NCBI RefSeq assembly: GCF_037969875.1
Contig: NZ_CP150218.1
Location: 6,076,001 to 6,140,000 of the forward strand
Length of the DNA: 64,000 nucleotides
Reading direction: 5' to 3'
DNA from: Paenibacillus sp. FSL R7-0337
GTDB lineage: Bacteria; Bacillota; Bacilli; Paenibacillales; Paenibacillaceae
Part shown: piece after piece, positions 10,101-18,900 of the stretch
How the letters are laid out: each line of letters starts with the position of its first letter
Numbering within the stretch: position 1 is the stretch's first letter
The notes under the pieces: generated by a model
What the model was told of the DNA's origin: nothing
Database searches by the model: none
Seen by the model: the letters and a program-made list of their open reading frames with translations, nothing else
Program-made: the position numbers and the translations under genes

Positions 10101-13100
10101 TCCGAATAAAATCATTCACCTCTGGGGGATGTCAAAAGAATCATTAAACGGCCTGGAGCATTTGAAGGATAATCAAGAATCGGGCTTATACAGTCTTCTT
10201 GCACTTGCCAAGGCCTATGGAGAAGTTGAATGCACCAATCCTGTTCAATTAAAGGTGGTTACCAGCGGAGTGCAGCGTGTGACCGGTGAGGAAACCTTAT
10301 CTCCGCAAAAAGCAACTATCCTGGGAGCGATTAAAACCATCCCTCTGGAATATTTAAGCTGGAGTTGCAGCAGCATTGATATTGTTACTCCAGAAGCAGA
10401 AGGCAGCGGGGAACATGAATTGATTGAGATGCTGGTGACCGAATTTAGCGAGGATTGTAATGATTTATGTGTGGCTTACCGTGGGAAGAATCGTTGGATC
10501 CGTTCATATAAATCGGTAAAATTAGGCCAGACTAAGCCGCTGCATCCCCGCTTGAAATCACAAGGGGTTTATTTAATTATCGGGGGACTCGGCGGAATGG
10601 GCTTTACATTGGCTGAGCATCTCGCCAAGGCGTATCAGGCGCGGCTTGTATTAGTCGGAAGAACCGGATTACCGGACAGGGGTCAATGGAATGACTGGCT
10701 AAATGCTCACCCTGCAGAAGAGCCTGTCGGTATAATGATCCGAAAGATGCTTGAGCTGGAGGCCGGCGGCGCTGAAATCGTTGTAGAACGTGCAGATGTA
10801 TCCGATATGGTGCAGATGAAGGCCGTTGTAGAACGTGGGGTTCAGCGCTTCGGCAGCTTCAACGGAGTAATTCATGCAGGGGGCGTGATTGATTTTGGCG
10901 GAGTCATTCAGCGCAGAACCCGGGAACTGACCGCGAAATATATGGCTTCAAAAATTAATGGCACACTAGTGCTTGAACAAGCGCTTGAGGGACATGAGCT
11001 GGATTTTGTCGTGTTGTTCTCCTCCTACGCAAATGTGCTGTATACAACCAAGTTTGGGCAGGTCAGCTACAATGCTGCCAATGAATTTTTAGATTGCTAT
11101 GCTGCTTATATGAGCGGAAGCAGCGGGAGATTCACTTCGGTCATTAACTGGTGTGACTGGTCAGGCGTTGGCATGGCAGTGCATACAGCCAGGCTGCATC
11201 ACGGCGGGAGCCTGACTGACGAGGATTTAACCGCCTTTGACCGGGAAGCCTTGAAGCCGGCTGAAGGAATTGAAGTTTTTGAACGCGTTCTCGCCAGCCC
11301 TCTTCATCAAGTCGTGATTTCAGTTAAAGATTTACACGTGCTGCTCAAGCGGCAAGATGAACTCAAACGGGAACTGAATGCTTTTGAAGTATACGAACCG
11401 GGCAGAATGCCGGAAGATGAGCAGATGCTCCCCAGATCTCTAATCAGTACTGAATATGCAGCCCCGAGAAACAAGCTGGAAGAAGCGATGTGCAGTATGT
11501 TTCAACAATTCTTCGGCATTGAGCAGGTCGGCATATACGATGATTTTTTTGACTTGGGAGGTGATTCTATTAAGGCTATGAGTCTGATTTCCAAAATACA
11601 AAAGGCGTTTGGCGAGGTTCTTTCACCCGCCAGCTTCTTCAAGCAGCCAACTGCAGGCGGCTTGGCAATGATATTGAGCCGGCACGGACAAGAGGATATA
11701 TTCATGCCTATTACACAAGTTCCCGAGCTGCAGGAGTATCCCCTGTCCTCGGCCCAAAAAAGGCTATTTGTCATACACCGGCTACAGCCGCACAATACCG
11801 CCTATAACATGACGAGAATTTTGAAACTGGAGGGGGAAGTAGATCCGGTCAAGTTGAATGAGGCCTTTGGCAACATCATTAGCAGACACGAATCCCTAAG
11901 GACTAGCTTCTCATTCTCGGGAGATCAACCGGTGCAGAAGGTTCACGATTCGGTACCTTTTCAAATGAGTTATGCAGTAATGGAACGAAATGAGCCTCTT
12001 CAGCATACCCTTCAGTCACATATAGACGAGTTTATTCTGCCTTTCGATTTGAATACGGGACCACTCCTCAGAGCGAAATTACTAAGCGTTGATGAGCGGC
12101 ACCATATTCTCATGTATGACATGCACCATATCATTTCGGACGGATTGTCCATGCAGAATCTCTTTCATGAACTGCTTAGTCACTATCACGGATATGCGCT
12201 TCCGGAGCTTCAAATTCAATACAAGGACTATGCCGTGTGGCAGAATCGCTTGTTGGAGGAGCAGCCCATCAAACAGCAGGCTCAATATTGGCTGGAGTAT
12301 CTTTCGGGCGGAATTCCTCTCTTGAATATGCCTACAGATTTTCCGAGACCAGCGATTCAGAGCTTCGAGGGTGGGTGTGTTGCTTTTTCTGCGGACCGCC
12401 AGCTAACTGCCCAATTATACCGGCTGATGGAGAAATCGGGAGCCACGCTGTATATGATTCTGCTTGCTGCATACAACGTTCTCTTATCCAAGTACACTGG
12501 GCAGGATGATATCATTATTGCCTCGCCTACAGCCGGACGTGTTCATCCGGAGACTGAACCATTAATTGGCATCTTTCTTAACACGCTGATCATGCGGAAT
12601 TATCCTAAGGATGGGTTAACGTTTAATGAATTTTTGGCCAGTGTAAAGAGAAATGCGCTTAACGGCTTTGCCCATCAGGATTATCCGTTTGAGAAGCTGG
12701 TTGAAGAGCTGGCTCTTGCCCGGGATGGACAGGATTTAAGCCGTAATCCGATATTCGATACGATGTTCACTCTACATAACCCGGATATGGAAGAGAGTGG
12801 AGCAGATGGATTGACGGTAATGCCAATTGATCTGGAGCAGACAATGTCAAGACTTGATCTTACATTGGATGCTGTAGAGAAGGATGGCGGGATTGTGTTC
12901 AGCTTCGAATTCTGTACCAGCCTGTTTGACATTCAGACAATTGAACAGCTATCCAGGCACTATATTACAATTTTATCCCAGGCCGCCGGGAATCCGGAGC
13001 TGTTGCTGTGTGATATGGAGCTGTTGACCACTGAAGAGAAGCAGACATGGGTTCATTCTTTTAATCAGACCGCTGAGGAATATCCCAAGGATAGGCTGGT

Positions 13101-15957
13101 TCATGAATGGATTGAAGAGCAAGTAGAGAAGACTCCCGAGAAGGAAGCAATAAATTTCAATGGTGAAGTGTTAAGCTACACTGCCTTGAACAAGAGAGCA
13201 AATCAGCTTGCCAGATATTTAAGAAAAAGAGGCGTTCAACGCGACAGCATGGTCGCGCTGATTACAGATCCTTCTCCAGAAATGATTATCGGAATATTAG
13301 CAATCATGAAAGCTGGCGGCTGTTATGTGCCAATTGATCCTGATTATCCGCAAGAGCGCATCAAGTTAATTCTCCAGGACAGCACTGCCGGGCTGGTGCT
13401 GACGGAGCAGAAATATATAAGCAGCATTGATTTTGCGGGAGAGGGGATACTCTTGGATTCACCCGGGATTGGTGAGGAGGCGGATACGAATTTAGACCGG
13501 GCCTTTAATGCTGATTCGAAATCTTTGGCTTATGTTATCTATACGTCTGGTTCAACGGGAGTTCCCAAAGGAGTCATGATCCCGCATCAAGCGGTATCCA
13601 ATTTTATCAGCGGTGTTACCGGTCAGATCCCGTTCTCTCAGGACCAAACCATGCTGGCGTTGACGACCGTCTCATTTGATATATTCGTACTGGAAAGCAT
13701 AGTGCCACTGGCTACAGGGATGAGGATCGTCCTGGCAGACCGTGCGACCCAGAAGGATCCGAGACGAATTGCAGAATGCATTATCAGCAATCAGGTCGAT
13801 ATGCTTCAAATTACACCGTCACGCCTCCAATTGTTAAAATCCGGGGGTGTATTCCCTGCGCTTAGAGGTATCTCGAAAATGATGATCGGCGGAGAAGTAT
13901 TGCCGGAATCAATGGTTCACGAATTGAGAAGCTATACCTCTGCAGATCTGTATAATATGTACGGACCAACCGAGGCTACAGTCTGGTCAACTCTAAAGCG
14001 TATTGGCGAGACTGAGACCGTTACGATAGGACAGCCTATCGCCAATACCCGCATCTATATTCTGGATGCACACGACAGGATTCTGCCAGCTGGAATTGCC
14101 GGCGAGTTGTGTATCGCAGGAGAAGGATTGGCTCGGGGATACTGGCAGCGGGAGCAGATGAGCTTGGAGAAATTTGCTGCCGACCCGTTCTATCCCAATG
14201 AGAAGATGTACAGATCGGGTGACTACGCAATCCGGCTGCACAACGGGGAGATCCGTTTTCTGGGAAGAAAGGATAACCAGATTAAATTGCGGGGATTAAG
14301 GATCGAGCTGGGTGAAATTGAAAATGCTCTGCAAATGAATAGCGAGGTTCGGGAGGCTGCGGTAATAGTTCAGAAGATTGGCGCAGATGAGAAGCTATGT
14401 GCTTTCTTCACAGCCGAACGGAAACTGCAAGAAGCCGGGCTTCGTCAAACGTTATCATCAATATTACCGGCTTATATGATACCCGCATTTTTCAATCAGC
14501 TCACCGCTCTTCCTATGACACCTAACGGGAAAATCGACAGGACAGCTTTAAAACATGCCGAAGAAAGCACACCCGGGCCATCCGGATATATTTTGCCTTC
14601 AAGCAAGGTTGAAGAAGATTTGGTGCAGATGTGGGAGGACATTCTTGGCGTGAAGGTCACTGATACGACCGCAAGCTTTTTTGATCTGGGCGGTAACTCC
14701 ATTCTGATCATCAAGCTTGAGATTAAGCTAGAACAGGCTGGCGTGCAGCTTTCGTTAAGCGAGCTGTATCAGCATAGATCCATAAGGGAAATTGCCGAAG
14801 TCATAGAGCTCAGGTATGGGGGGATTGCCCGGAAGCCTGTTGAGTCAAGGGCTGGTGCCCTAGAAGCATTGCCACAATACAAAGAGCGCCGGACGGAAGA
14901 AGCAGGCCAACAGATTGAACTGCATGCAGCGGAGACAACAATCAAAATATTGGATAACATGGAGCCCTTCAATGAGCTTTTCTTCAAAAGCTGTTTTTAT
15001 AATTCATTCTTCCCGGTTGTACGTCATTTCGGTAAAAGTGTAATCCCGTTAGTAGCCAATGATGTCTGGTTGTACGGATATGATGAGAGTGGAGAAGAGG
15101 GCCGTTTTGGCATGGAATCCCATTCTTTTAACTCTATTGATAAAGTCATTGGAGCTATGGGGATTGATTACTACTCCGAGTTGTTATGTACGGATATTTG
15201 CGGCAGAATCATTGACTCCATTACAGCGGGAAATCCCGTAGTTGTATGGATTGACTGCTTCTATGAATCTTATCGGCAGGACTGTTACAACAAAGTGCAT
15301 TGGCCTCATACCCTGGCGATTTACGGGTTTGACTTGGAATTGGGGGTGTTTCATGTACTTGAGCATAAATTAAGAGACAATCTCTCATATGAGCAATGTA
15401 CCCTCCCGTTCTCTGATATTAGTAATGCTTATGCAGGATATATAGAGAATTTCCAAGCGGGGGCCATATCTCCGACTTATTACGAATTCTTCTTGAATGG
15501 AGTCCAATCAGGGAAGGCTGCTGATTCGGATCAATTTACAGCCAGTGAATATGGAGAGCTGCTGCAAAGAAATATGAGGGACAGCCAAAATCTGATTACC
15601 GAGGGACTCCATCGGCTTCGTGTCTTCACCGCTTCTCTTCAAGAGGTGTTTCCTGACAAAATGAGGCTGGCGGCAAGAACGGCGAACCTAATGGATTCTC
15701 TGAATAACGTTGTCAATGGGATGAGTGTAAGAGTATACCGTGACAGGCTTCTGTACCCATTACAAGACGAGCGTCTGAGCATTGTCAGTTCAATATTGGA
15801 TGACTGGATATACATTCGCAATTGCATTGTCAAATATCACTTCTCCGGCGTGCATAAGTCTGATGATTTACAGGCAGCGGCGGACAAACTGTCGAACATC
15901 CATCATCAAGAACTTCGCTATCACCAATTAATGTTAGTGGCTGTTGAGCCTGTCTGA
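7114..15957 (+). CDS. Hybrid PKS-NRPS: KS-AT-KR-ACP-C-A(Gly)-PCP-BtrH-like domain
   Basis: This 2947-residue protein starts with TTG in a TTGA overlap with the previous stop. Domains: KS (about 12-440; Cys184, His320, His358), AT (about 533-825) with GYSFGE at 626-631 and QAMH at 723-726, then KR (about 1150-1350; GGLGGMG, Ser about 1303 and Tyr1319 in YNAAN). These are followed by ACP (Ser1485), C domain (about 1540-1980, HHIISDG at 1671), A domain (about 2010-2470, YTSGSTG) and PCP (Ser2529). Specificity positions read DILQMGMVWK, close to known glycine codes. The last 335 residues (from about 2614) are not a thioesterase. They match the BtrH N-terminal family pattern: Cys2627, an IDCFYE strand and HTLAIYGFD with His2732. 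Predicted output is a malonate-extended, reduced (beta-hydroxy) unit followed by Gly, then transfer or release by the terminal domain. The release role is inference from BtrH, which moves an acyl group from an ACP to an amine in butirosin synthesis. Confidence 0.92.
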   Translation: MKNSSTQGRWNGTEIAVIGMSGRFPGADNLDEFWTNLQGGVESISFFSEEELIQEGIEPGTVQHPNYIKANSVLNQHDWFDYAFFNYTPEEAAVMNPQLRLFHEYVWEALENAGYNPYTYKGLIGLYAGSATSFNWEALTYVTGKGEDMGEFAAGTLSDKDFLCSRVSYKLQLKGPSTSIHTACSTSLVAIHQACRALLTGECTIALAGGATVLNQQKTGYLYHEGMVLSSDGHCRAFDAEADGTVAGSGVGVVALKLLKHAIADRDHIHAVIKGSAINNDGGRKVGFAAPSVDGQSEVIRMAMRMARVEPESIGYIETHGTGTKLGDMIEISALKTAYHTDKRNYCAVGSVKTNIGHLDAAAGVAGFIKTVLALKHQSIPPSLNYVKPNPQIDFQHSPFFVNQESRPWKIEGYPLRAGVSSFGIGGTNAHLILEEAPARELTERKERWNILLLSARTAKALEEHSKNIANHFLESEDIHIADAAYSLQLGRHSFEHRKFLVSSNTRDAADSLLSDQVGGSGIVSTKRSNRTIIYMLSGVGSQYVNMGLELYQEERVFRQAADYCFDYLERTKGYDLRPILYSDPSGPSADKLASMSAGQLILFTFEYALSKLLLSWGIQPDVMIGYSFGEFVAACLAEVLSLENMLDLIVYRGEVIEDSQEGMMLSVPLSWTELAPLLGEELYLAIDNGSSCIVSGSKESVVALEQELRTRKYLSVRLASTQAMHSPLMEAAAGKLRSFLSAMKLQAPKIPYISNVTGNWITAEEATDPTYWARHLTEPVRFHQGIVRLLEEEQQPVFIEIGPARDLCLLLNKYLENRQVASAVNLIRPQNQQVSDRYYLLHKVGLLWLNGINIQWEAFHDGEERNRLPLPAYPFQRKQFPVPADVLKTGMNLMLTKVTAEKKPDPNEWFYAPVWEQSILIPSDKRQKECWLIFAEDKGMSGRIAAYLEQTVACVSIVYRGDEYSTRGGNRYWVNPERDEDYLTLFRELQVSGRLPNKIIHLWGMSKESLNGLEHLKDNQESGLYSLLALAKAYGEVECTNPVQLKVVTSGVQRVTGEETLSPQKATILGAIKTIPLEYLSWSCSSIDIVTPEAEGSGEHELIEMLVTEFSEDCNDLCVAYRGKNRWIRSYKSVKLGQTKPLHPRLKSQGVYLIIGGLGGMGFTLAEHLAKAYQARLVLVGRTGLPDRGQWNDWLNAHPAEEPVGIMIRKMLELEAGGAEIVVERADVSDMVQMKAVVERGVQRFGSFNGVIHAGGVIDFGGVIQRRTRELTAKYMASKINGTLVLEQALEGHELDFVVLFSSYANVLYTTKFGQVSYNAANEFLDCYAAYMSGSSGRFTSVINWCDWSGVGMAVHTARLHHGGSLTDEDLTAFDREALKPAEGIEVFERVLASPLHQVVISVKDLHVLLKRQDELKRELNAFEVYEPGRMPEDEQMLPRSLISTEYAAPRNKLEEAMCSMFQQFFGIEQVGIYDDFFDLGGDSIKAMSLISKIQKAFGEVLSPASFFKQPTAGGLAMILSRHGQEDIFMPITQVPELQEYPLSSAQKRLFVIHRLQPHNTAYNMTRILKLEGEVDPVKLNEAFGNIISRHESLRTSFSFSGDQPVQKVHDSVPFQMSYAVMERNEPLQHTLQSHIDEFILPFDLNTGPLLRAKLLSVDERHHILMYDMHHIISDGLSMQNLFHELLSHYHGYALPELQIQYKDYAVWQNRLLEEQPIKQQAQYWLEYLSGGIPLLNMPTDFPRPAIQSFEGGCVAFSADRQLTAQLYRLMEKSGATLYMILLAAYNVLLSKYTGQDDIIIASPTAGRVHPETEPLIGIFLNTLIMRNYPKDGLTFNEFLASVKRNALNGFAHQDYPFEKLVEELALARDGQDLSRNPIFDTMFTLHNPDMEESGADGLTVMPIDLEQTMSRLDLTLDAVEKDGGIVFSFEFCTSLFDIQTIEQLSRHYITILSQAAGNPELLLCDMELLTTEEKQTWVHSFNQTAEEYPKDRLVHEWIEEQVEKTPEKEAINFNGEVLSYTALNKRANQLARYLRKRGVQRDSMVALITDPSPEMIIGILAIMKAGGCYVPIDPDYPQERIKLILQDSTAGLVLTEQKYISSIDFAGEGILLDSPGIGEEADTNLDRAFNADSKSLAYVIYTSGSTGVPKGVMIPHQAVSNFISGVTGQIPFSQDQTMLALTTVSFDIFVLESIVPLATGMRIVLADRATQKDPRRIAECIISNQVDMLQITPSRLQLLKSGGVFPALRGISKMMIGGEVLPESMVHELRSYTSADLYNMYGPTEATVWSTLKRIGETETVTIGQPIANTRIYILDAHDRILPAGIAGELCIAGEGLARGYWQREQMSLEKFAADPFYPNEKMYRSGDYAIRLHNGEIRFLGRKDNQIKLRGLRIELGEIENALQMNSEVREAAVIVQKIGADEKLCAFFTAERKLQEAGLRQTLSSILPAYMIPAFFNQLTALPMTPNGKIDRTALKHAEESTPGPSGYILPSSKVEEDLVQMWEDILGVKVTDTTASFFDLGGNSILIIKLEIKLEQAGVQLSLSELYQHRSIREIAEVIELRYGGIARKPVESRAGALEALPQYKERRTEEAGQQIELHAAETTIKILDNMEPFNELFFKSCFYNSFFPVVRHFGKSVIPLVANDVWLYGYDESGEEGRFGMESHSFNSIDKVIGAMGIDYYSELLCTDICGRIIDSITAGNPVVVWIDCFYESYRQDCYNKVHWPHTLAIYGFDLELGVFHVLEHKLRDNLSYEQCTLPFSDISNAYAGYIENFQAGAISPTYYEFFLNGVQSGKAADSDQFTASEYGELLQRNMRDSQNLITEGLHRLRVFTASLQEVFPDKMRLAARTANLMDSLNNVVNGMSVRVYRDRLLYPLQDERLSIVSSILDDWIYIRNCIVKYHFSGVHKSDDLQAAADKLSNIHHQELRYHQLMLVAVEPV

Positions 15958-15982
15958 GAATGCTGGAAAAGAGGAAGCGACT

Positions 15983-18900
15983 ATGGATCGTAGATTGAAC
16001 AGGAACAAGATCACCTATTACCCGTTGACCCATCCTCAAAAGCGGATCTGTCTGCTGGAGAAAATACATCAACCTTGCCCAATGCATAATATTGGAGGGC
16101 CGGTTAGAATCAAGGGTCCCGTTTCGTTTGACCTGCTCAAAAAAGCATGGCTGCTATTGGTGAAACAGCATGAGGGGCTTCAGATCCGGATAGACGATCG
16201 AGAAGAGGGGGTACGCCAATGGATATCGGAGCAGCCTGTTCCTGAGCCGGAATTTTTTGATTTCAGAGCAGCGCCGGACCCGGAATTGCAATTCCATGCA
16301 TGGGTACAGGAGCAGGCGGCTACACCTTTTGATCTGGAGGGTGGACCGCTTTTTTACTTTGCGCTTTTTGCTATAAATGATCAGGAGAACGGCTATCTGA
16401 TCAAGCTGCACCATATTATTGCGGATGGGTGGTCGATGCAGATTATTACAGACCATTTGTACGGGATATATATGGCTCTATGTGCAGGAGATGAAGTCAA
16501 TGAAACCGTGAAGAGCAGCTATATAGATTATGTCCATAAAGAGCAGATGTATCTGCATTCAGCCCGTTATGAGAAGAACAAGACCTTCTGGAATAAAATG
16601 TTTGAACAACTGCCTCAGTCCATTCAGGGACCGACTGCCAGATCACTCTCCGGAAGAAGAGCATCCTATGATTTGGATGAACAGATGTCAGAACAGATTA
16701 TCAATCTGACTGCCAGCTACAAGGTCTCTTTGCATGTGTTTTTTGTTGCCCTGTATTTCGTGTATCAGTACAAGACTACTTGTCAGGAGGATCTTGTTAT
16801 TGGTACACCAGTTATGAACCGGCATGGAAAAGAGGAGAAAAGCATCGTAGGGATGTTCACAAGTACTATGCCGGTACGTTTCCAAATAGTTGCTGCCGAA
16901 ACCTTCGGCCAGATGCTCTTGAGGCTGAATGAACAGATGAAGAAATGCTACTTTCATCAAAAATACCCGTATGATCTTCTTGTGCAGGACCTGCAGCTCA
17001 GCAGACAGGGATATGACCGCTTGTTCAATGTCAGTATAAATATGTACAATACCAAGCTGAGAGAAGTCTGGGATGGTTCGCTCGTAGAAAATAAAGAGTT
17101 TTACAACGGAACCCAGTCGTATCCCCTGCAGCTTATTATTAAAAATTGGTCCTCTGGTTCGAAGCTTTCGCTTGATTTCGATTATCAGATCGAAGAGTAT
17201 TCAAGCGGGCAAATCGAAAATATTTTTCATAGGCTTATGCATTTGGCCTGTCAGCTAGCAAGTGAGCAAGACAGAACTCTCGACCAGCTCTCATTGTGGA
17301 CTGAAGCGGACCAGCAGGCTTTGATCTGTGAATTTAATGCTACGGAAGCGGTGTATCCCAAATTCAAGCCGTTGCATGTATTGTTCGAAGAGCAGGTTGC
17401 CGCAACACCTGACAGGATCGCTGTTCAGCATGGCCAAGAGAAATGGACCTACCTTGAACTGAACAGGCGCAGCAATGCGATTGCCCGGTACCTTAGCAGA
17501 AGGGGCGTAGCTCACGGTACAAGGGTCGGGCTGTTGGCGGTTCATTCTCCGCTTGTGCTTGCGGGGATACTAGGCATATTAAAGGCCGGTGGAGCCTATG
17601 TTCCGATTGATCCCGATTATCCGCCGGAACGAATGGAATATATGCTGCAGCACTGCCAGGCATCCATGCTGCTGACGAATTGTGAAGTTCCGGCACTGGG
17701 AGACTTTCAGGGGGAAATTTGTCATCTGGATCATGTCGAGTTATGGAGCGGCGACCACTCTAATCTGGATCTCAGCATAAATAGTGATGAATTAGCTTAT
17801 ATAATCTACACCTCAGGTTCAACGGGAAGACCAAAGGGCGTCATGGTCGAGCATCAGGGAGCAGTGAATTATTTGTGGTGGGCCAAACAAATGTATGTAC
17901 GGCATGATATGGAGGTATTCGCTCTATTTACATCCATCGCCTTCGATCTTACCATCACCTCAATCTTTCTTCCGCTCATCAGCGGAGCACAAATTTCAAT
18001 CTATCAGAATGAAGGAACGGAACATGCTTTATACCAGATTATCAAAGACAATGAGGCAACCATTATTAAACTGACACCCTCTCACTTGGCGCTGATTGAA
18101 GATCGGGATTACAGCATGTCATCCATCAGAACGTTAATTGTTGGCGGTGAGGACCTGAAGACAGCGCTGGCAACACGTATAGATAGGAATTTTGGCGGAA
18201 GGGCAGTTATTTACAACGAATACGGGCCAACAGAGACCGTGGTTGGATGTGCCATTCATCGCTTCGATGCTGTACACGACACAGGGCTATCCGTACCCAT
18301 CGGAACGCCGGCAAACAATGTTCAATTGTATGTGCTTGATCCAAGAGGGGCTCTGGTACCCAGAGGTGATATTGGCGAGTTGTACATTTCGGGAGACGGC
18401 GTTGCCAGAGGCTACATTCACGAACCGGAGCGCACGGCGGAAGCTTTTATGGACAATCCGTTTATAGAAGGCCGGAGAATGTATCGGACAGGAGACCTGG
18501 TCAGATTCGACTTGAGCAGCAAGCTGGAGTATCTAGGGAGAATGGACCAGCAAATAAAAATTCGCGGTCATCGTATTGAATTAAACGAGATTGAAGCTTG
18601 CCTGCTTAATTACCAGGGCATAACTGGGGCTGCTGTCAAAGTGTTAGGCGATGGGCATTCGAATCAGGTGTTATGTGCCTATATTGTGTGTCCAGAATTC
18701 TCTGAGCCTGAACTGAGAAGCTACCTCTCTGCACGGATTCCGGCTTATATGCTGCCGCAATATATTCTCCCGTTGGATGAGTTGCCGCTAACTGTTAATG
18801 GAAAGGTTGATGCCTCCGCACTTCCTTCGCCGGTAGTCTTCAGAGAGCAATCAGGGCAAACCATCGTTGAGAATAATCTCCAACAGGAGTTCATGCAGGC

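Noticed and set aside
15944..15982. TTG at 15944 as start of the Asn NRPS
   Set aside because: It lies inside the preceding gene and has no ribosome site, while the ATG at 15983 has AGAGGAAG upstream.
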